From Paenibacillus chitinolyticus NBRC 15660 (GTDB lineage: Bacteria; Bacillota; Bacilli; Paenibacillales; NBRC-103111), in contig NZ_BBJT01000002.1 in assembly GCF_000739915.1 (NCBI RefSeq), positions 620,001-684,000 of the forward strand: a stretch of 64,000 nucleotides of DNA, given 5' to 3'. The position numbers were made by a program, and so were the translations under genes. The notes below the pieces were generated by a model, which was not told where the DNA came from, did not search any database, and worked only from the letters and a program-made list of their open reading frames with translations. Position 1 is the stretch's first letter; each line of letters begins with the position of its first letter. This document shows positions 41,915 to 50,188 of this stretch, in pieces.

Positions 41915-43111
41915 TTATAAAGTTTGAACATTTCCCGGTTTTCTGCTACCGCGTTCTTTCACCATCGTTCTCGTGATAAGCAGCATGGAGACGACAATGA
42001 GCGCAGCGGGGATGTAAAAGATAGACGGCGTGATGCCTTCTATAAGAAGCGGCAGGAAATAGCCGACCAGGGAAGCCAATTGGGAAATCACGACATACAG
42101 GCTGGCTCCGAACCCGGTTTTATGCAAAAACATCCGCTGGACGTAGCCCATTGCCACCCCAAGCAGCACGGCCACGTAAAACGAATACAGCGGCTGCATA
42201 GCGAAAAAGAACGGCAAATAATCGACATTGGCGTACACCAGATAGACGATCAGGGCGAACAGGCCTGCGAATAAAATGACCGGCTTGAACCCGTATTTCA
42301 GCGCCCAATAGCCCGCAACCGTCATAAACAACAGTTCGAACACCGCCTGCGCGCTCCATATGTAAGACATCAGCTCCGGATTGCCGAACTTCTCGTTCAC
42401 GACAAGGGGGAGATACAGTCCCCGAATCGCATCGGCGCACGACAGCATAAGGAGCGCGGCCAGCATAGCCAGCGAGAAAGGCTCGCCGCTCTTCTTAACG
42501 ACCGCTTTGGAAGGCGCTTCCACCGTTTCCCGGTAAAACAGGAGAAGGACGAAGAGCGCCGTGTATCCCCCAAGATTGCCCCAGAGTACTCCGTAAAAGG
42601 TGAACCATAAGTAAATGTTCGCTCCCAGCAGCAGTCCCGTAAAAAAACCGACGCTGAAAGACGCGCGCAGCCAGAGCTGCGAAATCTCCACGATGTCGGG
42701 CGCAAGCTTCGAGAAATGGTTCCGCGCCATGGCGAACATCTGACCCATAATCATTCCGGACGGGGCCGATGCGATTGACATGCCCACCAGCGCGGACACG
42801 TACCCGTCGGCTCTCATATAGATCAGCAGCCCGGCCGCACACACCACAGCAGCCGCCATGGGGATGATTTTCTTCCGCGGAATTTTATCGCTCAGAATGC
42901 CCACGCTAATCGTGAAAATCATATTGAGCACAAGTGATAGGGCAAAAATCGACGCGATCTCGCCTTTCCCGAGTCCGATCCCTTCTTTTAAGTAAATGGC
43001 GTTCATGGGCGCCAAAATCCCGACGCCGATTCCGTACAAAATCATCGCCAGGACCAAAACCCATGCTTTTTTTACGGAAATAAACAATTTAATGTCTGCC
43101 GCAACACTCAT
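41915..43111 (-). CDS. MFS transporter, sugar-efflux (SET)-like
   Basis: 398 residues, 12 predicted helices. Features: YGIGVGILAPMNAIYLKEGI, the A-like loop GILSDKIPRKKIIPM, and a second half with GYWALKYGFKPVILFAG. The overall pattern is close to sugar-efflux/SET transporters. GGGAGTGA precedes ATG 43111. Single gene between the folD riboswitch and the LPMO leader. Substrate unknown. Confidence 0.85.
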   Translation of the reverse strand: MSVAADIKLFISVKKAWVLVLAMILYGIGVGILAPMNAIYLKEGIGLGKGEIASIFALSLVLNMIFTISVGILSDKIPRKKIIPMAAAVVCAAGLLIYMRADGYVSALVGMSIASAPSGMIMGQMFAMARNHFSKLAPDIVEISQLWLRASFSVGFFTGLLLGANIYLWFTFYGVLWGNLGGYTALFVLLLFYRETVEAPSKAVVKKSGEPFSLAMLAALLMLSCADAIRGLYLPLVVNEKFGNPELMSYIWSAQAVFELLFMTVAGYWALKYGFKPVILFAGLFALIVYLVYANVDYLPFFFAMQPLYSFYVAVLLGVAMGYVQRMFLHKTGFGASLYVVISQLASLVGYFLPLLIEGITPSIFYIPAALIVVSMLLITRTMVKERGSRKPGNVQTL

Positions 43112-43584
43112 AACCGGCTCACTCCCTTCCTCTTCCGCATTCGTATACTTCTAATTCGTTTCTTTCGACAATTTCCCTTTTAATTCTAACTTATTTTCCA
43201 ATTTATGATTTTCGCAAAAAAATATCCAAATTTTCGGGATATTGTGGAGGAGATGTTTTACTATTTAAACCATTTTATGTCTATAAATAGTTCTAAAGAC
43301 CTACTTCCATTGCTTCTACCTTATACTATAATATGGATATGAGGAGGTGAATTGATTCATTTAGACATAAATTGACAGGAGGTAGATGCTAAACTTTTTG
43401 ACAGGCAGGAATTAAAGCTCATTTGCTGCTCTCGGTAGATAGCCATTCACTGCTTACGATGCCGAATCCTGACCTATCCACCAGAATCACTCTGGTTTGT
43501 GTCATTATGATTTTTTACGATTCGCAGCAGTATAGTTCTAAATTCCCTGTATTCCAATTCAATTAAATCGGAGGTATTAAACTA
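43112..43584. promoter_or_regulatory. Long control region and leader of the second LPMO
   Basis: TATAAT at 43327-43332 is the likely -10 on the plus strand, giving a leader of about 245 nt. It contains GAGGAGGTGA (43340-43350) and GACAGGAGGTAG followed by a 9-codon ORF at 43386-43415 (MLNFLTGRN). A CCAGA-N5-TCTGG hairpin with a U-rich tail lies near 43480-43500. No known riboswitch class fits. The 43112-43300 part is AT-rich and shows no gene. Confidence 0.5.
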
Positions 43585-44649
43585 ATGTCCCAATCCATTT
43601 CATGGAACCGCTCTCTTTTCAAAGTTTCTCCTTTTCTCGTAGCATTTGCTGCGCTCGTAATCGGTGCCATCTGCTCGCTCGTTTTCGCTGAAAGCGCTTC
43701 CGCTCATGGTTACATCACAGGTCCGGCAAGCCGCGCAGCCCTCTGTAATCAAGGCATTAACAAAAACTGCGGAGCCATCGTGTACGAGCCGCAAAGCCTT
43801 GAAGCACCTGGCAGCTACCCTGCAGGTGGTCCTGCTGACGGTCAAATCGCCGGCGCTGGCGCCGCTTTCCCTGAACTGAACGCTCAAACTGCAGACCGCT
43901 GGTCCAAAGTGAACATCAACAGCGGAAGCAACACGTTCACTTGGAAGCTGACTGCCGCACACGCAACGAGAGAATGGAAATACTACATCACGAAAACTGG
44001 CTGGAATCCTAACGCAGCTCTGAAACGTTCGGATTTCGAACTGTTCTGCTCCTTCAACGACGGCGGTAAAAAACCGAACCCTTCCACTTCCCACACTTGT
44101 GACGTTCCTGCCCGCAGCGGTTACAACGTAATCCTGGCTGTTTGGGAAATCGCCGATACGCCTAACGCTTTCTACAACGTAATCGACGTTAACGTAAACG
44201 GTGGCGGAACTGGTACACCTACAGACAATCAAGCTCCTACTGTTCCTGCTGGCGTGACTGCTTCCGGCGTAACAGCTAACTCCGTAACTCTGAACTGGAG
44301 CGCTTCTTCCGACAATGTCGGCGTAACGGGTTACGATGTATACCAAGGTTCCACTCTTGTAGGAACTTCCACGACAACCAGCTTCACGGTAACAGGCCTG
44401 GCGGCTGACACTAGCTACACGTTCACAGTTAAAGCGAAAGACGCAGCAGGCAACACTTCCGCTGCAAGCTCCGCTGTAACGGCTAAAACAGCTGCCGGCG
44501 GTGATGGCGGCACGACTGCACCTGCTTGGAGCGCATCCTCCGTTTACACAGGAGGCAACCGCGTTACTTACAACGGTGTCGTATACGAAGCCAAATGGTG
44601 GACTCAAGGCGAAACTCCTGGGAAAGCCGACGTTTGGAAAACCGTTTAA
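43585..44649 (+). CDS. AA10 lytic polysaccharide monooxygenase, FnIII and CBM5/12
   Basis: 354-residue paralogue of the LPMO at 11654. The signal peptide ends ASA, so mature His1 is His41 (HGYITGPASR). The second copper ligand is His126 in AAHATREWKYYITK, the axial Phe is in [12 protein letters not shown] fibronectin III domain (about 215-305) and a CBM5/12 ([22 protein letters not shown]) follow. GGAGG precedes ATG 43585. Codons differ clearly from neighbouring genes (many GCT, GGT, AAC, GTA), suggesting high expression. No cre-like site was seen, unlike its paralogue. Confidence 0.95.
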   Translation: MSQSISWNRSLFKVSPFLVAFAALVIGAICSLVFAESASAHGYITGPASRAALCNQGINKNCGAIVYEPQSLEAPGSYPAGGPADGQIAGAGAAFPELNAQTADRWSKVNINSGSNTFTWKLTAAHATREWKYYITKTGWNPNAALKRSDFELFCSFNDGGKKPNPSTSHTCDVPARSGYNVILAVWEIADTPNAFYNVIDVNVNGGGTGTPTDNQAPTVPAGVTASGVTANSVTLNWSASSDNVGVTGYDVYQGSTLVGTSTTTSFTVTGLAADTSYTFTVKAKDAAGNTSAASSAVTAKTAAGGDGGTTAPAWSASSVYTGGNRVTYNGVVYEAKWWTQGETPGKADVWKTV

Positions 44650-44665
44650 TTCACTTAACAAGCAG

Positions 44666-44702
44666 GACCATCCGAAGCTCGTCTTCGGATGGTCTTTTTT
44701 AT
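44666..44702 (+). terminator. Terminator of the second LPMO
   Basis: Perfect 12-bp stem GACCATCCGAAG/CTTCGGATGGTC, five-base loop, TTTTTT. Confidence 0.93.
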
Positions 44703-44833
44703 TTGGACATGAGGACTCTGTCTCACAGCACCGCTCTCTTTTTAGTGTATTGCGCGAAAAAATGTTTAGCATCGGGCTGAACGGGTAATTTTCTGTAGAG
44801 CAAGCAACCTTACGTTTGAGGAGGTAAACGAAA

Positions 44834-44971
44834 ATGGGTAAAAAAATGATGTTTACTGCAATTGGTCTAGGAGCTGCTTACTTACTCCGCAATAAAGACG
44901 CCCGCCAGAAATTGAAGGATCAATTCCAGAGCTTTACGGGTTCCGCCAAAACTCAACAGACCCTGCAATAA
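44834..44971 (+). CDS. Small 45-residue hypothetical protein
   Basis: Translation begins MGKKMMFTAIGLGAAYLLRN behind GAGGAGGTAA, with a short hydrophobic helix then a basic/polar tail (KDARQKLKDQFQSF). It looks like a small membrane-associated YtxH-like protein. Own terminator at 44985. Not recognised further. Confidence 0.65.
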   Translation: MGKKMMFTAIGLGAAYLLRNKDARQKLKDQFQSFTGSAKTQQTLQ

Positions 44972-44984
44972 TCCATAGGAAATT

Positions 44985-45028
44985 AAAAACTCCTCCGAAC
45001 CCTTGTAATGGGTATGGAGGAGTTTTTT
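44985..45028 (+). terminator. Terminator of the 45-residue gene
   Basis: Stem AAAACTCCTCC/GGAGGAGTTTT with six T residues, 14 bp past the stop. Confidence 0.85.
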
Positions 45029-45125
45029 GCTGCTTTATATAATCCGGGAAATAATTCCTGGATTACACAAGATAAGGAGGGCCTGTTTACAATCCTTATC
45101 TCCCTCCTCGATTGAGCTATCCGGT

Positions 45126-45180
45126 TTGCCGGAGAGTCAAAGTTCCTGTAAAATAAATTTAAACGTAACGATTACGGTTT
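45126..45180 (+). promoter_or_regulatory. Promoter with Zur-like box for the COG0523 gene
   Basis: TTGCCG (45126-45131), 17 bp, TAAAAT (45149-45154). At the predicted start lies ACGTAACGATTACGG (45163-45177), 12 of 14 informative positions when compared with TCGTAATNATTACGA allowing two to three differences. It suggests zinc-dependent repression. Confidence 0.6.
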
Positions 45181-45250
45181 TTCTGGCATGGCCGTTTCCT
45201 GACAAGCATATAGTGAGAACATATCTTTACTCAAGAAAGGAACTTAAACC

Positions 45251-46330
45251 GTGACAATACCTGTATTCGTCCTTAGCGGTTTTTTGGGCAGCGGTAAAAC
45301 GACCCTTCTGCTCCGTATGCTCGAAGAATCGAAGAAGCTTGGTCTGCGCCCCGGGATATTGATGAACGAACTGGGCAAAGCGGATGTCGACGGCTTGATT
45401 CTTGAAGGGCACAGCTCCGCTTCGATTGAAAAACTGCTGGACGGCTGTGTCTGCTGCAGCAAGAAAAGCGAGCTTACCGGCAGCTTGCAGGCTCTGCTTG
45501 TCCGCAAACCGGATATTTTGTTCATTGAGCTGACCGGTGTGGCCAACCCGGAAGAAATTGCCGATGTGCTTACGGAACCCGGTCTGCTGGGCCGTGTTGC
45601 CCTTAAACAGGTCATCACCGTGCTCGATGCCGAAAACTTCATGGATTACAACAGTCTGTTTGCATCGGACAAACAGCTCGTACGGACACTTAGGAGGCAG
45701 GTAGAAGTCGCCGACCTTATTCTGGTTAATAAAACGGATTATGTGCACCGCATTCGGCTGCACCAGATCGAGAAGGCCATACGCAAGCTGAACGGGCACG
45801 CCATGCTCGTCTATACGACCCATTGCCGCGTCGAGCTTAAGCCGATCCTGGAGGGAGTCCAGCCCGTACAGAAGGGCCCCCTGACGGTCCGGCCGATCCG
45901 GATGACGAAGATCACGACTCATCCGAAGGAGCCCAGCACAGCCGGAACCGGACGCGGCATGCATCCCGCAGATTCGCCGGAACCAGCGGAAACCGCGCCT
46001 TCCCACTCCCGCGTCCGCACCGTCACTCTCCCGTGGAATCAGGCTGCGGGGCTGACCAAAGCGGATGTGGACGCCTTCCTCCAGCGGTGGAAGGACGGTC
46101 TGATCCGCGCCAAAGGTTATGTGACGTTCGCGGAATCCAGTCACATGCATTTGCTTCAGTACGCAGGAAAGCGGAGTTATTGGGAGCCTTCCTTTTATCA
46201 GGGAGAACCGTATCTCGTGTTTATCGGAATCGACCTGGATACGGACCGGCTGAGCGAGGAATGGCAACGTCTTCAGGATACACCGCAGCCGCAGTCCCTT
46301 GAACCCGAATCCGGCCGCCGCCGGAAGTAG
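45251..46330 (+). CDS. COG0523 (CobW-like) GTPase, zinc metallochaperone type
   Basis: 359-residue G3E GTPase. Walker A GFLGSGKTT, metal-binding CxCC in GCVCCS, Walker B-like IELTG, base-recognition NKTD, and a C-terminal CobW domain with RAKGYVTFAESSHMHLLQYA. The linker holds extra His residues (THPKE, GMHPAD). GTG 45251 follows AAAGGA. The Zur-like box and the convergent Zur-controlled operon indicate a role in metal delivery under zinc shortage, as for YciC/ZigA-type proteins (family knowledge). Confidence 0.92.
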   Translation: MTIPVFVLSGFLGSGKTTLLLRMLEESKKLGLRPGILMNELGKADVDGLILEGHSSASIEKLLDGCVCCSKKSELTGSLQALLVRKPDILFIELTGVANPEEIADVLTEPGLLGRVALKQVITVLDAENFMDYNSLFASDKQLVRTLRRQVEVADLILVNKTDYVHRIRLHQIEKAIRKLNGHAMLVYTTHCRVELKPILEGVQPVQKGPLTVRPIRMTKITTHPKEPSTAGTGRGMHPADSPEPAETAPSHSRVRTVTLPWNQAAGLTKADVDAFLQRWKDGLIRAKGYVTFAESSHMHLLQYAGKRSYWEPSFYQGEPYLVFIGIDLDTDRLSEEWQRLQDTPQPQSLEPESGRRRK

Positions 46331-46460
46331 CTTCAGGCACGGAATGGATCGGAGATGCCTTCAATACGGCATAACCCGTACGAGTTTTTTGCTCCCTCCT
46401 CCCTGTTCTGTTGATGGTATCTACGATTAAGTGCCTGCTACATCCGGCTCTTGCACCGCA

Positions 46461-46497
46461 AACAAAACCGCTTTCCGTCGGAAAGCGGTTTTGTTGT
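46461..46497. terminator. Bidirectional terminator between convergent zinc genes
   Basis: 14-bp stem CAAAACCGCTTTCC/GGAAAGCGGTTTTG with loop GTC. Confidence 0.88.
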
Positions 46498-46508
46498 GGC
46501 CGCAGCCT

Positions 46509-47450
46509 TTATTTTCCGAGATCGGCAAAATCACCGGCATACGGATATACGTAAGGGGACGAAGGCTCCTTGATTGTCTGGATAACGGCCCCCTCCAGCT
46601 TCATCACATCTTTACCTTCGTACACGGACTTGCGGATCGTGCCTTTCACCGTCACCCATGTATCCTTGAGATACGAATCCGCACCCGGAGCTTCAACGAT
46701 AACGCCGTACGGAGACGCATCGGCAGAGCAGCACTGCATCGTCAGTCTTGCGACGACGAACTGGTTTTTGGGCATGTCGTCCTCCCGGTAAACGAAGCCG
46801 CTGATTTCCATCTGTTTCCCCGCAAAATTCCCGGCGAACAGATCCACGGCCGTCAGCCTTTCCATAAAACCCTTCTCCCCGATAAGAATGGTTTTATTTT
46901 GGTAAAGCCGCATGGCCAGCTTCGCGTAATCTTCCGTAAACCGGCTGCCTTTGAACATCTCCTTGAGCCTGGCTTCTTCTGTATCTTCCTTGCCCCGGCT
47001 CGCTTCCTCCTCTGAAGATTGCTGCTTCTCGGGCGAATCGTCCCGGGTACCTGCATTCCTCTGCGTCTGGAGGTTGGAGGCATTCAGTTGTATCCCTTTG
47101 ACTTGAACGATATCGCTCCCCGTTACCCGGTCGGGCAGCAGAAAGCCCAGCAGCAGCGGTAAAAGGAACAAGGAATAAGCCGCACCGTGCGAAAGCTTCG
47201 ATTTCCTTACACCGGGCTCGCATCCGCAGTCGGATTCATTGCCTGCAGCGGGCTGCAGAGCCAGATAAACCTGGATCACGGCCAGTACGAACAGGGCGAT
47301 CGCCGAAGCTTTGACGTACGGTACCAGGTGGGGCGCCAAATAATGCGACATGCCGCCCGTTTTGACCAGATAAACGATATAGAACGAAAACCCGCATAGA
47401 ATCGCCGCCCTCATAAAAGAATGGAAGGCGTAAACGCGCCTGTCTTCCAC
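46509..47450 (-). CDS. TIGR03943-family permease subunit (YcgQ-like)
   Basis: 313 residues. Two N-terminal helices plus a third (LLPLLLGFLLPDRV), a charged linker rich in Glu/Lys, then a soluble C-terminal domain with GFVYREDDMPKNQFVVARLT and MQCCSADASPYGVIVE, the family signature with adjacent Cys. GTG 47450 behind GGGAGGTGA is preferred over 47468. It works with the preceding UPF0718 permease (27 bp upstream). The pair is found next to COG0523 genes in several Bacillota; the substrate is unproven but zinc starvation is the likely context. Confidence 0.88.
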   Translation of the reverse strand: MEDRRVYAFHSFMRAAILCGFSFYIVYLVKTGGMSHYLAPHLVPYVKASAIALFVLAVIQVYLALQPAAGNESDCGCEPGVRKSKLSHGAAYSLFLLPLLLGFLLPDRVTGSDIVQVKGIQLNASNLQTQRNAGTRDDSPEKQQSSEEEASRGKEDTEEARLKEMFKGSRFTEDYAKLAMRLYQNKTILIGEKGFMERLTAVDLFAGNFAGKQMEISGFVYREDDMPKNQFVVARLTMQCCSADASPYGVIVEAPGADSYLKDTWVTVKGTIRKSVYEGKDVMKLEGAVIQTIKEPSSPYVYPYAGDFADLGK

Positions 47451-47477
47451 CCGGTTCACCTCCCCCAATTCAAAGCG

Positions 47478-48500
47478 TTAGTTGAAAAACAGGTGTTCGA
47501 CAATGACGGAACCTGCAAACACGGTCATCGTGATTAGAACGGCCAGCAGCAGGACAAACTTCGTTTTGAAGACGGACAGGAGCATCAGCGTGCTTTTAAA
47601 ATCGAGCATGGGCCCAAAAACGAGGAAGGTGAGCAGCGAACCTTTGGAAAACGTTTGGAGAAAGGAAGAAGCGACGAATGCGTCCGAGGTGGAACAGAGC
47701 GACAATATGTAGGCAAAACCCATCATAAACAGATGCGGAAGCACCTCCCCCTCCCCCAGCGCCGACAAATCCCCTCTGGGCACAAACGCCTGAATAACGG
47801 CCGTAACGAGAGAGCCGAGAATGAGATATTTCCCCATATCGAAAAATTCCCCGCCCGCGTGACCCATCATCGTAACGAATTTGCCGCCGCCCTGCACGTG
47901 CGCGCAATCTTGTCCGTTCTCGGCATACAGCGAATCCAGTCTGTGTTTCAGCGGATTTTGGTTAATGAACGCGTACACGAACAAGCCGATAAACGCGCTA
48001 ACTCCAAGGGCCAGTCCCATCCGGGCATACACCATTTCGGGATTCATCCGGAACGCCGTGTATGTGGCCGCATAGACGACCGGGTTCACGATGGGACCCG
48101 CCAGAATGACGATTACGCCTATGTACAGCGGCATTCCCTTGTTGATCAGCCGCCGGACGACCGGGATCATGCCGCATTCGCAAATCGGAAACAGGATGCC
48201 CAGCAGGCAGGCATATACGAATCCGAGCAAAGGATTCCGGGGGATCGCTTTGCGGATCCAGGTTTCCGGGATGTAGACCTGCATGAACGAGGAAAGCAGC
48301 ACACCGAGCATAATAAAAGGAACCGCTTCGAGCACGATGCCGATAAACATCGTCTTGAACAGGCGGAGAACCGAAGGGTCCGGCAGCCCCGCATTCCCTG
48401 TCCGTACGGCTTGCCAAGCCAGTACAGCCAGGAAACTTCCCGCTGCGATATAAATCAGATGTCTTTTTCTCATCCCTCTGCTTGCTCCGCTGAAATGCAC
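47478..48500 (-). CDS. UPF0718-family permease (YcgR-like)
   Basis: 340 residues, about eight helices. The family segment FPICECGMIPVVRRLINKGM carries a Cys-x-Cys pair; other parts are LAGPIVNPVVYAATYTAF, LSLCSTSDAFVASSF and FGPMLDFKSTLMLLSVF. It is related to ArsP/COG0701 permeases. GTG 48500 behind GGAGGGGAG is chosen over 48563, where the sequence is promoter. First gene of the Zur-type operon. Confidence 0.9.
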   Translation of the reverse strand: MHFSGASRGMRKRHLIYIAAGSFLAVLAWQAVRTGNAGLPDPSVLRLFKTMFIGIVLEAVPFIMLGVLLSSFMQVYIPETWIRKAIPRNPLLGFVYACLLGILFPICECGMIPVVRRLINKGMPLYIGVIVILAGPIVNPVVYAATYTAFRMNPEMVYARMGLALGVSAFIGLFVYAFINQNPLKHRLDSLYAENGQDCAHVQGGGKFVTMMGHAGGEFFDMGKYLILGSLVTAVIQAFVPRGDLSALGEGEVLPHLFMMGFAYILSLCSTSDAFVASSFLQTFSKGSLLTFLVFGPMLDFKSTLMLLSVFKTKFVLLLAVLITMTVFAGSVIVEHLFFN

Positions 48501-48531
48501 GTTCTCCCCTCCTGTGTATGACAGTATCCTT

Positions 48532-48560
48532 ATTTTAATCGTAATTATTACGTTTTTCAA
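48532..48560 (-). promoter_or_regulatory. Promoter with Zur box between -35 and -10
   Basis: Minus strand TTGAAA (48555-48560), 17 bp, TAAAAT (48532-48537). TCGTAATTATTACGT (48539-48553) fills the spacer and matches TCGTAATNATTACGA at all but one base, so Zur would block RNA polymerase. Confidence 0.85.
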
Positions 48561-48662
48561 CAAAAAAGACTTCTCCCTTAAACCCGTTCCTCTTCTTCAT
48601 CCCTATGCGAGTTTGACTGAATCTATGACAAGCTCCTTCCCTTGTCCCTTTCGTAAAGCCAT

Positions 48663-48698
48663 AAAAAATCCCGGCACGCGAAAACGCGTTACCGGGAA
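48663..48698 (-). terminator. Terminator of the methyltransferase gene
   Basis: Stem TCCCGG/CCGGGA with inner CGCG/CGCG-type pairing, followed by TTTTTT on the minus strand. Confidence 0.8.
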
Positions 48699-48718
48699 AA
48701 CACTTCAACGGCTCTGAT

Positions 48719-49609
48719 TTAAACCCCCACGACCTGTTTCACTTCCGTGGGCAGGTCCGCAGGTTCCAGCCGTTTTTCCGGCTTCCAATAAAGGAGAGCC
48801 GCTTTGAAATTGTGCGGGTAAATCAGCTTGCCGTCTTCTTCTCGCACATAAGCGTACAAGAGCTCCACAGCCTTCTTGCGGTCATACTCCTTGTCCAAAA
48901 CCGCGCTCAGGTTGTCCTTCAGCAGCTCTTCCTCCGTATCGTAGGCATACGTTTTGTGCAGATTGACAATTTTACAGTTCGCGTCGATTCCCAGTTCATA
49001 CAGCAGATTCTGCAAATGGATGTAATCTCTGCGTTGAAATTTGATCCGGCAGCCGAGCTGCTCCTGGATGTCCTTGTAGTGCGGTCTTTCGGGACCGCTT
49101 ACCATCCCCGCGATTCCGAGACGCTTCGCCGTGTTGTTGATATGCAGCAGCGCCCGGTCGATCTCCTGCATCCGGTAGTAACAATTGACGCCGAATACCA
49201 CGTCGGCCCGCTTCACCTCGGGAAGCTCTTCCCATTTGGCATGCACGAAGTTTACATGATTCCAGCCCTTCCGCTCCGCTGAGGCTTTCAGGAAAGCAAG
49301 CACGCTTTCGGAGCTGTCGACGCAGGTGAGGGAACCCGCTTTCTCGGCCGCTTCGAACGTATAATTTCCCCAGCCGGGACCGATTTCCAGCACATCTTCG
49401 CCGGGATCGATAAGAGTGATCAGCTCCTTACGCAGGTTGGCGACCCAGGAATCCACCCCGGCTTGTTCTTTCTTTTTCATAAAAGTGTTCCAGAACCCTT
49501 CTTCCTTGACGTCATCGGTCATCCGTACCGGAAGATTTCCGTCCCAGTCCTTCATCCCCTCCTGCCAGAGGGTTTTGTAATTCGTATTTAGTTTGACTCC
49601 GTAATACAT
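48719..49609 (-). CDS. SAM-dependent methyltransferase under B12 riboswitch
   Basis: 296-residue class I methyltransferase. The SAM motif is DVLEIGPGWGNYTFEAA, then LTCVDSSESVLAFLKASAER, and NFVHAKWEEL for motif II. The N-terminal 50 residues (YYGVKLNTNYKTLWQEGMKD) and the C-terminal half (YIHLQNLLYELGIDANCKIV) are specific to an unnamed subgroup. GGGGAGG precedes ATG 49609. A cobalamin riboswitch with terminator lies directly upstream, so it is turned off when B12 is plentiful. It might act in cobalamin salvage or replace a B12-dependent step; neither is shown. Confidence 0.88.
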   Translation of the reverse strand: MYYGVKLNTNYKTLWQEGMKDWDGNLPVRMTDDVKEEGFWNTFMKKKEQAGVDSWVANLRKELITLIDPGEDVLEIGPGWGNYTFEAAEKAGSLTCVDSSESVLAFLKASAERKGWNHVNFVHAKWEELPEVKRADVVFGVNCYYRMQEIDRALLHINNTAKRLGIAGMVSGPERPHYKDIQEQLGCRIKFQRRDYIHLQNLLYELGIDANCKIVNLHKTYAYDTEEELLKDNLSAVLDKEYDRKKAVELLYAYVREEDGKLIYPHNFKAALLYWKPEKRLEPADLPTEVKQVVGV

Positions 49610-49719
49610 CGTGTTCCTCCCCATACGGTTTGAAGATACTTGTACATCATTCTTTCGTTCAAAATGCGGCGGACTTCATTTTACCCGTAAAGCCGGAGGA
49701 TTCAACCGATCCGAAACAA

Positions 49720-49750
49720 ATAAAAACATCCCGCCGAAGGCAGGATGTTT
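49720..49750 (-). terminator. Terminator in the cobalamin riboswitch platform
   Basis: Stem ACATCCTGCC/GGCGGGATGT around a TTCG loop (minus strand), then TTTTTATTT. It lies between aptamer and methyltransferase start. Confidence 0.88.
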
Positions 49751-49844
49751 GGGTTCATCGCATGAATACGCCGGGGTTAGGACCCGACGATTAGGGAGAA
49801 CATTCGCATCAACGCCATCCTATATCCGCGTAGGAATGAAGTTA

Positions 49845-50045
49845 CCGGTAAACAGGCAGGTCTCCTGACTCGGGAACCCTATGCGCGCCTTCCCGGATTC
49901 ACCAGTGACGTGATGCGCTTCGGCCGGGGCTTCGCCCCTTTTCCCCTTACAGTGGCGGGACCGTATCGGAATTGCACCGAACTTCCCTTTTAATCCGTTC
50001 CCTCTCCTCAGAGAAAGAACCGGAACCCGTTCAATAAAGAATGTT
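49845..50045 (-). promoter_or_regulatory. Cobalamin riboswitch
   Basis: Minus-strand core GGTGCAATTCCGATACGG, then CCCGCCACTGTAAGGGG holding the B12 box GCCACTG (49950-49956), and near the 3' end GAGTCAGGAGACCTGCC (49856-49872). All universal cobalamin-aptamer blocks are in order. A promoter of the form TTGGCA-16-GACAAT lies just upstream near 50057-50085. Confidence 0.95.
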
Positions 50046-50188
50046 TGAACTTTCATTGTCTAAAGAAAAGCATACATGCCAAACAACTTCACGATTAATA
50101 GTAGTCCAAATCCGGCGTTTTGGCAAATGACCGAAGCATGCGGTCAAGCAGGTGTACCGGTAAGCCTGGCTCGCCTTACTTCGGACTA

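Noticed and set aside
43330-43500. Possible cyclic-di-GMP riboswitch in the second LPMO leader
   Set aside because: A GGTAGATAGC stretch resembles part of the class I aptamer, but the GAAA tetraloop, GCAAACC and GGGACGCAAAGCC blocks are missing.
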